Of a stretch of DNA of 64,000 bases, positions 22,367 to 34,450 are shown piece by piece (within the stretch, counting starts at the first letter, position 1; each line of letters begins with the position of its first letter). Made by a program: the position numbers and the translations under genes. This stretch comes from Gnetum montanum (Eukaryota; Streptophyta; Gnetopsida; Gnetales; Gnetaceae), in NCBI GenBank assembly GCA_015680685.1, contig MNCI01028380.1, positions 1,620 to 65,619 of the forward strand, in the 5' to 3' direction. A model generated the notes under the pieces. The model made no database searches and was not told where the DNA came from. It saw only the letters and a program-made list of their open reading frames with translations.

Positions 22367-23400
22367 ATGGCTAGAAACCCTACTTCTCCATCTCCCTATA
22401 CATCTAATCCATTCGAGTCCCCTTCAAACCAAAAACCTCCCAAAGTGCATACCATCATGTTAACTAATGTAGTAATTGATTGGATAAAGGTTTTACACCT
22501 TCCTAGGAAACTATGTAATCTTGGAAGTCCCCTTACTTACCTTCAAATTGCTAGGAATGAGTCTTGCAAGGCTTTTTTGGATTTAGATTCTAGTGTTAAT
22601 ATGATTTTCCACGAGATGTATAAGGCCCGAAACCTACCTCCACTCAGGAAGAGTAACATCTATCTTGAGTTGGTTGATTAATCCATCACTATTCCCTTGG
22701 AACTAGTGGAGGACATCATTACCACCATTTGTAGGTGGTCCTACCATGTGGATTTCCTAGTGATCCAAGTGGACAATTGCAAGGGGAACTTTCCAATCAT
22801 CTTGGGAAGGACTTGGCTGAGCATTATTGATGCATAATTAGGGATCTAAGATATTTCCCTCAAAATCTTTAAAGAAAATGCATTTGAAAAGATTGAGAGG
22901 AAGAAAGTTCCATGCATTGCATATAATGATATAGGGTGCAACTGTATGCAAAAACTATGGGTTGTTAATAGTGTATCTATCAAAGCATGTAGTCAATGTG
23001 CTAACATATCTAAAATTGAAAGGTGCTTATACAAAGAAGCCATAAAATAGCTGATCTTGGAAGCAACACACTTTGAATGGAACCTGTTGAGAGCCCAACA
23101 TATGCCTACGTAAAAGGCATGGATAAATTGAAACAAGTTCATCATCAACTCTCTGATGATGTAAATGATGATACTTATTGGGAAGAATTGGAAATTCATG
23201 AAAATTTTAAACAAGAGCCCCTTGAGTTAAAAAATCTACCTGTTGACATGGAATATGAATTCTTGAAAAATGGAAAGTTGGTAATAATCAATGCAAATCT
23301 TACTCCTAAACAAAAGCAGATGCTATTGAATGTGATTAACAAATGGCTAATAGCCTTTACTTGATCATATCCTGAACTCACATGGATTGATCCTAGGATA
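22367..23400 (+). pseudogene. P2 protease remnant
   Basis: Reads PPKVHTIMLTNVVIDWIKV, LPRKLCNLGSPLTYLQ, then FLDLDSSVNMIFHE where relatives have LLDSGSxVNLIS: the catalytic glycine is changed, so the protease is dead. Then ITIPLELVEDIITTI, NFPIILGRTWLSIIDA and KIERKKVPCIAYNDIGC. The linker to RT (YWEELEIHENFKQEPLELK) is open at 23077-23364. Confidence 0.85.
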
Positions 23401-23449
23401 TGCCAGTATCATATCTACACTAATTTAACCATGAACCTAAAGAGGTATC

Positions 23450-24660
23450 CATACCCATAGTTTAACCCCAAATTGAAAAAAATCATCAAAGAGAAAATTG
23501 AACAACTCCTGAAGGTAAGGTTTATGTATCCCATTGCAGATAGTGAATGGGTTAGCCCACTCATGATCATGCCAAAGAAAGGTGGCAATTGGTGGATCTA
23601 CATTGATTTTCAACCATTGAATATGACAACATTCAAAGATCACTTTTCATTGTCATTTATGAATCAGGTGTTGAATTCTATATTTGGGCATTACTATTAC
23701 AATTTTCTAGATATTTATGATGCCTATAACCAAATCTAGATCATGCCAAAGGATTAGGCCAAAACAACATTTACAAGTCCCTGTGAAACTTTTTCATATC
23801 AAAAGATGTCATTTGGCCTATGTAATACACCAACCACATTCCAACGCTTGGTCTTAAGTATCTTTCAATAGTAAATTAGTAGCAAGGTGAAAGTCTTCAT
23901 GGATAACTTCTCCACCTATGGGGCTACATTTGAGCAAGCCTTGAATCATCTTTGGCTCAATTGGTAGAAGAGCCATTTGATGCTCCAAGAAGGCATTGTA
24001 TTAGGGCACAAAATCTCATAAGAAAGGATTGAGGTTGACCCTGAAAAGATTAGGATCATCCAAGGAATTTCTCATTAACCAAAAACTGTAAAAGATGTTT
24101 GGTCATTCCTTGGACACATTGGCTACTATTGGTGATTTATAGAAAATTTCTGTAAGATCATAAAACCATTGGTTAAGCTAAAAAAGAAAGATGCTTCATT
24201 TATTTGGACTACGAAATGTGAAAATGCATTCCAACAACTAAAGGAGAAACTTGTAGAAAATCCAATTCTATAGGCACCTGAGTCATCCAAACCATTTCAT
24301 GTTATGACAGATACATCAAATTATGCCTTGGGGGCTATGCTTATGTAGTTGGACAATAAGAAATATCCATATTACATCCACTATGCAAGTCGAAGCATTG
24401 TGGATGCATAGCTAAACTACACCAATACAAGAAAAGAATTGATGGTAGTGATGTTTTCCTTAGAGAAATTTAGAAACTATGTGCTTGGATACAAAATGTT
24501 TATGCACACAGATCACAGTGTAATTTGCTTGCTGATGAACAAGCCAAAAATTAGCCCCCATGTCATACGGTGGTTGCTAATCTTGCAAGAGTTTGATCTT
24601 ACAATTGTAGATCGAAAGAGAACTGAGAATGTGGTCACTGACCACTTATCTTAGTTAGGA
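23450..24660 (+). pseudogene. P2 reverse transcriptase and RNase H remnant
   Basis: RT: FMYPIADSEWVSPLMIMPKK, DFQPLNMTTFKDHFSL, QMSFGL-type stretch near 23800, and the catalytic motif VFMDNFSTYG near 23900, with the second Asp of the DD pair changed to Asn. Then GHKIS and FLGHIGYYW. RNase H: DTSNYALGA near 24310, KELMVVMF near 24440, HTDHSVICLLMN near 24505, and ENVVTDHLS at 24625. Stops and shifts throughout. Confidence 0.85.
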
Positions 24661-24759
24661 TGGGATAACAAAGAGGAGGAAAGCCCATTGTTTGATTAGT
24701 TTCTTAATGAACTCCTCTTGGTTGAGGCTATAACTAAATAATTGTCCACTAAGTGTAAA

Positions 24760-25990
24760 TGGTACAGTGACATTCTCACCTATCTTCTTACTTAAGAGAT
24801 GTCATAAGAGTTGGATCACTAGAAGAAACAATAGTTTCTTCACTAGGTGAAATGCTTCATGGAGATCAATAGGCACCTTCACAAGGTGTGTACTGATGGC
24901 CTAGTTCATTGGTATGTCCTTGATGCTAATCAGCTGCATGTTCTCTAGGATGCTCATGGGGGTCTTTGTGGGGGCCACTATGCAAGGAGACACATGATCA
25001 TTAAGATCATGATGGCATGGTATTATTGGCCAATACTTTTTAGGATGCTCATCAATTTATCCATTCTTGTGAATGTTGCCAACATGATGGTGGAATGACT
25101 GCTCAAATACAGGAACCTCAATAGTGGATCCAATGACTAAAACCCTTCAACATCCGGGGCATTGACTTCATGGGTTCCATCACGTCCATGTTAAATGGAA
25201 AGGTATACATCATAGTCGTTATTGACTATTGTATGAAATGGGTAGAAGTAGTAGCCATCATCAACTATACATCTTTTATTGGTGCTCAGTTTGTACAATA
25301 GAATGTTGTAAATAGGTTTGGTATGCCACACATATTAATTTCTAATAATGGAATCTACTTTACAAGCACTACCTTTCAGAAGCTCATGCAATGCGTGGGG
25401 GTTAAGCATAAATTAATAACACCTTCTTAGCCCTAAGACAATAGTCAAGCTAAGGTTATAAATAGGGAAATCACTAAGATCTTGACAAGAATAATTAGCA
25501 AATATAGAAGGGATTTGAGCACAAAACTCAATGATGCCCTTTGGGCCTACCCCTTCACCTGAAAGCTTCCTATAGGCTACTCCCTATGAGCTTGTGTATC
25601 AAGAATTTCCAACTCTTCCTATTCAATCCGAGCTCCGTACACTTTCAACAGTCTATGAGCTTCACCTTGACTTAAGTCTAGAACAAAAAGAAAGATTAAT
25701 AAATCTCAACATGATAGATGAAAACTGATTAGTGGCCCTATCATCTAATGAGTTACATAAGGCATTTAAGAAAAAATGCCATGACCTTAGAATAAGGAAA
25801 GTAAAATTCCAACTTGGAGATAAGGTTCTCTACTAGAACCCCACACACGCACATCAATGAACTGAATTCCAGACATCATGGGAAGGGCCTTATATCATTT
25901 ATGAAACCTTTCCTTTTGGACCCATGTTTATCTACAAACCTGAGAGCCTAAACAAAAAACAACTACTCAACATGCAACAAATCAAACCTT
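24760..25990 (+). pseudogene. P2 integrase remnant
   Basis: The zinc-binding region (GGHYARR, WYYWPIL) is at 24960-25090 with shifts. The core has RFGMPHILISNNGIYF near 25330 (catalytic Asp changed to Asn), VGVKHKLITPS and NREITKILTRIISKYRRD near 25460. The C-terminal segment with KPFHK ends near 25997. Inactive. Confidence 0.8.
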
Positions 25991-25997
25991 TCCATAA

Positions 25998-27101
25998 GTA
26001 TAAGGAAGCCAATGGTCAACCACATTCAATTTTTTAAATCTCCTCCTTTTAACCTATTCATGGAGGAGATGACCATCCATGCTAACTATATAAGTGGCTC
26101 TTTAGTTTTTCATCCTTTTGTTTTACACATTTTTATTTTACACCTTATTATTTTTACAACTTTTTGTTTTCACCTTCTTTACCTTACACCTTTTTGTTTT
26201 TACTTTATTAATTTTTTTCCAATTTTTGTTTTACAACATCATTAGTATGTTTTATTTTTCTTGAATATTTTACAATTTCTTGTACTTTTTTCTCTATTTT
26301 GGCTTGATTTTCTTATTATGTTTTAATAATAATGTGCCTTATTGCCAACTGGGTATAGTGTGGTTTGTTTAATATGGGCATGTGCTATCTAGTTATTTGA
26401 TTGATGGTGTTTGGATTCTAGCTTTAAATTTTGTTACTAATAACTAGGACATAGTTTCTTTTTCATGAAACAAGTAATGATTCCACGACATCCACCCATC
26501 CATAGAGTTTATGGTTTTCCTTCTTTGAGAAGTATGAGGTCCCTTTTTCATTAATAAAACTTTAACAAACTTGTGACCTTGGTAGTTTTTGTACTTGAAA
26601 AGTATTCAAAGGTTTGAATAGGATGTAACTTTAAGGGGACTCAGTACTCTTTGTTCCTTTCTACTTACTTTGGTGCCTGTGTGTTTTCATGGATTAAGTC
26701 TTTACATGTTGTGGTTTCCATTTCAAAAAAGAAAACTGTTGGGAGTTCAAAGCACACCCCTTACACAAAATAAATGGATTACATGCACTGGTTATGGGAC
26801 TAGAAAGACATGTTACCCATGCTTGAAGGTCCCCTCTAACTAAGACCCTTTTCCACTTCCTACTTCTCTTTTCTTCTTAAAATAAGGAATGATGGTTGTT
26901 CTGTGGGAGCGCTCTTGTGTCTCAAGAAGGTGGACCAATCTTAGAATGGCGATGTAAAGTCACTGAATGTGGTTGGTTTTGGTCTGGACTAAGGATGGAT
27001 TTTATTAGGTCACTTAACCACAAAATTCATAAGGGACTCCATGTGACCTTAATCGGGAACTCCATTCCACTTTCTCTCTCATCCATCTATGATTTCCATG
27101 C
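25998..27101 (+). other. P2 3' region, first part
   Basis: Contains the G/A tract near 26060 (CATGGAGGAGATGACC), the T-rich minisatellite (26108-26235) and the start of the env-like frame (pieces at 26880-27101 that align with 35080-35290 of P1, e.g. NVVGFGLD against EVVCLRLD). P1 is inserted in the env-like frame at 27101. Confidence 0.7.
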
Positions 27102-27889
27102 TGATGGACTGCGATATTGCATGGGCCCCAACGATATCGTGTACGCGATATCACGGTGCGTGACAAAGTCTATAAATAAGAGGTTGTTCTCCCTTTGTTT
27201 CTCATCTAGATCTAGACCCTTAGCGAAACTTTGGTAGTTTGACCTCTCCAGAGATAGAATATTTTCCATGTGTCCGCAGTAGGAGCTCCAAAGTGAACAG
27301 ATCTTTATTCAAGCAAACATTGTACCTGAACACAAGTTTGTGTACGGTAATAAAGATGAACTTCTTAGATAAACCTTGAAGTGCATGGAATAGGCTAAAT
27401 AGGACTTTTATTTATTGTTTTCCATTTACATGCTTTATTAGAGATTAATTCTCTCTCAACCCTTCTCTCCTAGTTAAGTGCCTCAGTACGACCGCTTCGA
27501 GCACGTGCGTTACGCTTGGTGATCCCAGCAACGATTAGCATTTGGTAACCAAGGTTGCATCGGTTTAGGATGTGAATGGTAAGTGGGAATGGATGCTGAT
27601 GCTAGGTTAACTAAAACTTAGTTAGTTAGTTAGAGTTAGTTAATTAATCTCTTCAACCCTTTATCTTATCAGCTTAGGAGATAAAACAGAAAAGACATAT
27701 AAAAATCATATACCTCGGACTTACTTAACCATACCATGACAAATACAAGTAAGTCTAGGAAGACAACGAATAATTAACCTTAAGTATTCCATGAGGTGTG
27801 TAGGTACTTAGTTTGTGGAGTTCGACCAGATCGTGCGTGTTACGCTCGTATTCATATGGTTGAGTGTAGGGGTACCTCGCCACTCATCA
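27102..27889 (+). repeat. P1 5' LTR, 788 bp
   Basis: TGATGGACTG ... CACTCATCA. U3 starts with a GATATC/GATATTG cluster (27111-27153), TATA box at 27171. The 3' half has the paired GGTGATCCCAGCAACG and TTTGGTAACC words and a GTTAGTTAGTTAG stretch. Differences from the 3' LTR are mainly transitions. Confidence 0.93.
27171..27178 (+). promoter_or_regulatory. TATA box of P1 5' LTR
   Basis: TATAAATA about 70 bp into the LTR, preserved as TATAAATA at 36286 (3' LTR) and as the complement in M1 (14918) and M2 (42740, 61685). Decayed in P2. A very short U3 of about 70 bp plus upstream palindromes is implied. Confidence 0.75.
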
Positions 27890-27890
27890 T

Positions 27891-27908
27891 TGGCGCCGTT
27901 GCCAGGGA
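27891..27908 (+). other. P1 primer binding site, tRNA-Asp type
   Basis: TGGCGCCGTTGCCAGGGA begins two bases after the LTR. It is the Athila-type site, complementary to the 3' end of tRNA-Asp with one mismatch (GCCAGGGA for GCCGGGGA). Confidence 0.88.
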
Positions 27909-28032
27909 CTAAGTGTTTGTGCGCTAAATAGAACATAGGAAATTACTCACATCGTTGGGAGCTTAAACGAACCTTAGGGTTAATTAAATGAAAAATTATA
28001 TAACGGTTAATTAGCACACTCAGTAAGACACA

Positions 28033-30480
28033 ATGTCTTCTTATTCTTCTCACAAGAGCATTACACCACCTAGGGATAATACAAGAAACAGTCGGCAATC
28101 AAAAAAACATAACCTAAATCAGCCAATTCCTCAAAAATATAGGGTGACATATACTCATCTCGATGAGTATATATCCAATTTTAATTTTATCTTCCATCAG
28201 GATGAACAAATGCGCTAGAGAGACTTGCAAGGTAACATAGTGTTACCTCCAAATTGTGCAATCCCCAACATGCTCCTCCATGCTTTGGCACAGATAGGCA
28301 TGACTCAGCTCTATGATGAATACATTGTGGAAGATTTTGACATGAGGGATTACCATCCCACAGCCACACAACATATGAGGGACTTAAGGCAAGAGAGCCA
28401 ACATACACTGTTGAAGGGCAAAGAGGTCTCGCACGTCCTAAGCAAAATTGGAGATGGTGAACCACTCATAACCGGTTCTCTATCAAAGGATGTTCCCCCT
28501 CCTAATGATAGTGAAGAGGTGGGGTATCAGAACCTACACTCCATGATACAAAACCCTGGTTCTAATCCCCGTGAACACCAACTGTTCACAGAAGGAACAC
28601 CAACACATGACAAGGACGGGCACTTAGATCATCATCACAATCAGGGCTGAAGCCACAGAAGAGAAGGCAAGAAACATCGTCATGGTGATGGTTCTCCTTC
28701 TTCTTCACCTTCATCACATCATTCACCCTTTGCTTCCACATCAGGGCATAGCCATCAAGAGCATAACAGAGAGGATAAAGGTAAGAGAAATGAGAGACCT
28801 CGACGAGAGAGTCGAGAGAGAGGACGAGGGCATTCTAGAGAGTCTAGGCATGAATGAAGGGAAAGTAGGGAATAACGGACACATCATAGATGTCATGAAA
28901 GAGATGATCATGAAGAACCTCTACTTTCCACCCAAAGCATGCTAAATATAACGGAGGCTATAAGAATCCCAACAAGGCATCAAAAAGATAGCCGGATCCA
29001 GTGCTTAGACATGAACAATATCCCACACTTTGAAGTGGGATATAACGCAGATCTGCAAAGTCATTTATAGGCATTCCATGATGCCTGTGCCTTGCAAAAC
29101 ATAGAAAATAAGTAGTAGAAACTAAAGTTGTTTCCCAGGATACTCATCAAGAAAGTAGAGAGTTGGTATCAGTCCTTAGAACTGGAAACCATCAGGAGGT
29201 GGAGTACGATGTTAGAACTCTTCAACGATAAATATCAAAGGTACTCTAGAGTGTCTAACTTGCGTAAGCAGATCCAAGGATGGAAGCAAGGTACTCATGA
29301 ACCCTTGGATGTTGCCATGGGCCGCTACTACGCACTGTTACATCATTGCCTGGGCCATGGTTATGCACAACGGGACCAACTACGCCACATCGTAGATAGG
29401 CTAAGGTATGAAACTAGGAGAACCCTTGGCACTTATGCCCAAGGGAGACTATTAGAACTTAGATCCCATGAGATTTATCACTTGTTGGAAAAAGTAGCCA
29501 AAGAAGAAGGGGAGCTACGAAAAAGGGAAAGTGTGGACGAATATAACCATGATCCCTCTCTTCGAAAGAAGGGAGTGAGATTTTGCGATGAAGAGGATGA
29601 GTCACCACTCAAAGAGTTGGTGAATAGAAAAACCTTGCCACTTCAAAAGCTAATAACAGAAGTAGTAGCTAAGGTAGATGAAGTATGGAGCTCCTTAGAT
29701 AATAAAATTGAAACTGTCCTAAAGATTGTAGAGGAGTCTAAGGAGGAATGAAGTAGTGACAAGAACAAGAAGAAGCGGAGAGATTCAGGCCCTGCACATG
29801 ACAAGGGTAAGGGGAAAATAAGTATCTCTGATGAAGTTTTGGACTCAGACACAGACAATGATAGTGGATGTGAGATCTGCCCCTATGACCATCCTAAAGG
29901 ATGTTGTCCAATCATCTCACATCTACAAGAGTTTGGGGTGTATGCACTCAACCCAAGACTCAACAGACGACAGACACCCCAAAGGTTACCTTATCCTCAA
30001 GGTAACCCAAGACAGTTCCACCAATCGTTGATGTACTATCCAAGTGGAACTCCCCCACAACCCATCGAATGACATTAGCAGTGGCAATACCCACAGTCAT
30101 GGGGGATTCCACTGCCGAAACAACACTACCCTTACCGACAGCCCAATCCTTATGGATACTACGTGCAGTGGACGATTTCTCCAAGTGATCCTATGGGTTA
30201 CGGATCTTCACAATGTCACTACCCAGTTTGAGAATATTATCATACTTCCCCTCCCGAAAGGGATGCTCCACATGTATACCATCCTCCAAATCCATCCGCA
30301 CCTCTCATGTTGATAGCTCCACCACCAACCGCTCCAACAATGCCAAGGGTATTTCCCACTCAACTGCAACAACCCAATGTCACGAGGGCTTCCAATCCTC
30401 AATCCTCAGTTGGTCCTAATAATTTTATGCTGAAAAGACCTTTCTTTAGGACCAACAATCCAACTAAGCCCTCACCCTCA
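28033..30480 (+). pseudogene. P1 gag (stop codons, no frameshift)
   Basis: ATG at 28033. N-terminal domain: SITPPRD, RDLQGNIVLPPN, MLLHALAQIGMTQLYDEY. Then a His/Arg/Ser-rich segment (28650-28830). Retrotrans_gag core at 29128-29500: ESWYQSLELETIRRWSTM, ELFNDKYQRYSRVSNLRK, EPLDVAMGRYY, HIVDRLRYETRRTLG. Then DEEDESPLKELVNRKTLP, a coiled coil (VWSSLDNKIETVLKIVEE), a basic stretch and CEICPYDHPKGCC at 29870-29912, a compact C-x2-C-x3-H-x3-C motif. The tail is Pro/Tyr/Gln-rich. Stops at 28216, 28648, 28855, 28876, 29068, 29113, 29116, 29749, 30070, 30076 and about 30226. Confidence 0.9.
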
Positions 30481-31590
30481 CAAGCAGTTGAACATATAAA
30501 CACCGCCGTACCACAGAAGGTTTTGGGAACCCCTTCAAACAAAAAATTGCACCCAATACATACGGTTATGTTAACACATTCTATAATTAACCAGATTAAG
30601 GTAGGACATCTTCCCAAGAAATTATCTAATCATGGGATCCCCCTAATTTATGTTCAAGTTGCTGGGAATGAACCTCATAAGGCTCTTCTTGACTCAGGAT
30701 CCAGAGTCAACTTAATCTCACAATAATTGTATAAAACCTAGAACCTGCCTCCACTCAAGAAGAGAAATATTCACTTAGAGTTGGCTGACTAGTCCATCAC
30801 TATTCCTTTGGGACAGTTTGAGGACATTGTTACCACCGTGGGTGGTTGGTCATACCCAGCTAATTTCCTGGTGATCCAAATAAATAATGACAAAGGGGAT
30901 TTCCCAATAATAATGGGAAGGGCATGGCTGAGCATAATTGATGCACTCCTAGGAATCTGTAATATTTCCCTAGAAATATCCAAGAAAAATACTTTTGGAA
31001 AGATTGAGAGGAAGAGAGTTCCATGCATCGCATATGGTGACACAGGGTGCCATTGCGTGCAGAAATCATGGGTGATGCGAAGTTTAACATTGCTTGCATG
31101 CAATCGGTGTGCACAAGATATTGACATACAAAAGTGCCTATATGCAGTAGCCACACAACAAGAAGACACCCAGTGGCTGATGGCTGATCTAGGGAGCAAC
31201 TCAATAACATGCATGGAACTAACTGAGGGGATAGCTAGTGCTTACATTAAAAGCACATACGTACTAGAGCAAGTTCGTTGCCAACTTCCAGCCCTTAACT
31301 TTGAAAACATTAATTGGGGGAAGTTGGAGATTCCTAAGAAATTTAGACAAGAGCCCCTAGACCTAAAACCATTTCCCACTGGGTTGGAATACATGACCCT
31401 TAAAAATGGAAAACCGGTAATTATCAACACAAAACTTATTTCCAAGAAAAAAGAAAGCCTATCAAAAGTAATTAACAAATGGTCAAAAGCCTTTACCTGG
31501 TCATACCCCGAGCTTACTGGGATAGACCCTAGGATATGCCAGCATAGAATTTACACGAACCCCTCCATGAAGCCTCAGAAGCAACCATAG
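30481..31590 (+). pseudogene. P1 aspartic protease region
   Basis: Cleaves gag-pol in the particle. VMLTHSIINQIKVGHLPKKL leads into the active site LLDSGSRVNLIS at about 30684. Stops at 30724, 30739 and 30790 follow within 70 bases. The downstream part (30808-31587) is open for 260 codons: NDKGDFPIIMGRAWLSIIDA, KIERKRVPCIAYGDTGCH, then the linker NWGKLEIPKKFRQEPLDLKP and the start of RT (SKVINKWSKAFTWSYPEL, ICQHRIYT). Same frame as gag and RT, so gag-pol was one polyprotein. Confidence 0.9.
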
Positions 31591-32454
31591 AGGCGATTGA
31601 ACCCGAAATTGATAAAAGTAGTGAAAGAAGAGATAGAACAGCTCCTCAAGGCCGGGTTCATATATCCCATTGCTGATAGTGAATGGGTTAGTCCTCTAGT
31701 AATCGTGCCTAATAAAGGAGGTAAATGTAGGGTATGTATAGATTTTAGGCTACTGAACATGGCAACATTCAAAGAACATTTTCCGTTGTCATTCGTTGAC
31801 CAAGTCTTGGACACTATAGTAGGGTGTCACTATTATAGTTTTCTGGATGGGTATAGTGGATATAATCAAATATGAATAACACAAGAAGATCAAGCCAAAA
31901 CAACATTCACCAGTCCCTGGGAAACGTTTGCATATAAGCAAATGCCATTTGGCTTGTGTAATGCCCCTGCCACATTCCAACGTTTAGTCCTAAGCATATT
32001 TCAATAAAAAATAGGAAACGGAGTAGAAGTCTTTATGGAAGACTTCTCCACTTATGGGACAAGCTTTGATCAGGCCCTAGATCGATTAGAATAGGTGCTG
32101 AAACAATGCATTGAAACCAATCTAAAGCTCAACTGGCAGAAAATCCATTTGGTTCAAGAGGGCGTAGTACTAGGGCATAAGATCTCGCAATCAGGAATAG
32201 AGGTAGACCCAGAAAAAGTAAAGGTTGTCCAAGGAATCACTCGACAACCAAAAATGGTCAAAGATATTTGGTCATTTCTTAGACACACTGGCTACTATAG
32301 GAGATTCATTGAGAACTTCTCCAAGATTGTCAAACCATTGGTAGAATTAACAAAAAAAGATGCACCCTTTGAATGGACTAGGGAATGTGAACGAGCATTC
32401 CAAACTCTAAAACAAAGGCTTGTGGAAACCCCTATTTTACAAGCCCCCAACTAG
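31591..32454 (+). pseudogene. P1 reverse transcriptase
   Basis: Copies element RNA into DNA. Blocks in order: EIEQLLKAGFIYPIADSEW, VCIDFRLLNMATFKEHFPL, YYSFLDGYSGYNQI (motif A Asp), FAYKQMPFGLCNAPATFQ, then VFMEDFSTYG at about 32027, where the second residue of the catalytic DD pair reads Glu-Asp in place of Asp-Asp. Then GHKISQSGIEVDPEKV and TGYYRRFIENFSKI. Stops at 31588, 31873, 32005, 32092 and 32452. Even without the stops the changed active site would impair synthesis. M2 keeps MDD here. Confidence 0.92.
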
Positions 32455-33170
32455 TCTAGACCATTTCATATCATGATTGATGCATCTAATTATGCCTTAG
32501 GAGCCGTACTAACACAGTTAGATGAACAGAAACGCCCTTATTACATCCACTGTGTGAGTAAGAGTATTGCTGGTGCACAACTCAACTACACAAATACCGA
32601 AAAGGAATTAATGACTGTAGTGTTTGCATTGGACAAATTTAGGCACTATGTGTTGGGCTACAAAGTGTACATTCACATAGATCATAGTTCAATTCGGTTC
32701 CTCATGAACAAGCCAATGGTTAGCCCTCATATTATACGTTGGTTGGTAATCCTTCAAGAGTTCGACTTAACAATAGTAGATTGAAATGGCACTGAGAACG
32801 TTGTTTCCGATCATTTATCTCAGTTGCGTTGGGACAAAAAAGAGGATGAATACGCCGTATTTGATCATTTTCATGATGAAACCCTCTTTTCCGGTGTAAT
32901 AAATAACCAACCCATGGGAACAAATTGGTATAGTAGCATTCTTACTTATCTCCTTTCCCAAAAAACACCTTAGGGTTTGGACTTTAGGAAGAAGCAACAG
33001 TTTCTTCATAAAACCAAGTACTTCATGGAAATCAAGGGACAACTCTATAAAGTCTATCTTGATGGCTTGGTTCAATGGTGTGTGCCTAATGAGGATCAAT
33101 TAAGAGTTTTTCAGGATGCTCATGAGGGTCCCTGTGGGGGCCACTATGCAAGGAGATGAATGACCATTAA
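32455..33170 (+). pseudogene. P1 RNase H and linker
   Basis: Removes RNA from the RNA-DNA hybrid. MIDASNYALGAVLTQ (first Asp) at about 32473, NTEKELMTVVFALDKF (Glu), HIDHSSIRFLMNKP (Asp) and ENVVSDHLSQLRWD near 32800. Stops at 32782, 32971 and 33157. The linker (FRKKQQFLHKTKYFMEIKG) leads to the integrase zinc domain. Confidence 0.9.
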
Positions 33171-34275
33171 GATCCTACTTGTAGGATATTACTGGCCAAC
33201 GTTATTTCGGGATGCCCATCAATTTGTCCAATCCTGTGAGTGCTGTCAATGGGATGGTGGAATGACTACTAGAATGGAGGATCCACAATAATGGATTCAA
33301 CCCTGAGAACCCTTTGATATTTGGGGAATAGATTTTATGGGGCCTATTACACCAATGTCCAATGGGAAAGCTTATATTATTGTTTCCGTTGACTATTTAA
33401 CCAAATGGGCTGAAGCAGTTGCTGTAATAGATTGCACATCATCTACAGCTACACGATTTTTACAACAACAAATCGTAAATAGGTTTGGTGTGCCACGTGC
33501 ACTCATCTCTGACAATGAAACACATTTTACGGGTGCAACCTTTCGCAAGTTGATGCAATGCTTAGGGGTGGAACATAAATTGACCACACCTTATCACCCC
33601 CAAGCTAATGGCCAAGTCGAGGTCACCAATCGGGAGATTATGAGAATATTAACGAGAACAATTAGCAAATTTAGGCGAGATTGGAGCACGAAACTAAACG
33701 ACACTCTATGGGCGTACTACTCCACTTGGAAACTCCCTATAGGCTACTCTCCCTATGAGTTGGTGTATGGAAAACTCCCAAAACTTCCAATTCAAATGGA
33801 GCTCCATACACTATCCATGGCATGTGACCTCCACCTTGATCTCGATCTAGCACAAAAACAATGATTGACATCTCTACACGTGCTAGACGACAATCAATTG
33901 GTTGCCTTGTCATCAAACAAGATACACAAGGCATACAACAAACAACGTCATGACTCAAAAATTTAAAAGGTTAAATACCAGCCTGGAGACAAGGTCGTTT
34001 ACTAGAATCCTGCACATGTACCACAACATACAAAATTTCAAACATTGTTGGAAGGACCCTACATTATCCATACGACCTTTTCCTTGGGAGCCATGACAAT
34101 ATACAAGCCTGAAACCCCTAATAAAAGATTACTGGTTAATGTGCAACAAACCAAACCTTTCCATGCACCAAGAATAGCCAGTACAACTCACACCTCTGGT
34201 AGCGGACAACCACACTCCTTATTTTGGATCTCTCCCTTTCCATTCAGTCATGGGGGAGATGGCCACCTATGTTAA
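33171..34275 (+). pseudogene. P1 integrase
   Basis: Inserts the DNA copy. The zinc region has GGHYARR, GYYWPTLFRDAHQFVQ and SCECCQ (33130-33250). The DD35E core is visible: IDFMGP and [13 protein letters not shown] near 33390, ISDNETHF near 33505 and the Glu of [10 protein letters not shown] near 33620, with exactly 35 residues between the second Asp and the Glu. The C-terminal part has KVKYQPGDKVVY and a GPYIIHTTF-type block, and ends SHGGDGHLC before TAATAA at 34273. Stops near 33289, 33304, 33862, 33964 and 34003. No chromodomain is seen. Confidence 0.92.
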
Positions 34276-34303
34276 TAAATCGAGGCCCTCAGTTATTTTT
34301 TAA

Positions 34304-34378
34304 TTCTTGTTTTACACATTTTTGTTTTACACATTTTTTTTACACATTTTTGTTTTACACGTTTTTGTTTTACAAATT
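34304..34378 (+). repeat. T-rich minisatellite after integrase
   Basis: Five units of about 15 bp, TTTTTGTTTTACACA with small changes. The same array follows integrase in M1 (16830-16915, complement) and P2 (26108-26235), and a weaker form in M2 (about 44690-44760). Conserved position suggests a part of the element design. Confidence 0.85.
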
Positions 34379-34425
34379 TCTTTAACTTTTCTTGTTTTTC
34401 TTACATCATCGTTATACTTTTTCAT

Positions 34426-34450
34426 TGTGTGTGTGTGTGTGTGTGTGTGT
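34426..34450 (+). repeat. (TG)n microsatellite
   Basis: About 12 TG units. The matching position in M1 has (CA)n at 16761-16775. Confidence 0.95.

Noticed and set aside
23077-23364. Separate small gene of 95 codons
   Set aside because: It is the open linker between protease and RT of P2, aligning with 31300-31500 of P1.
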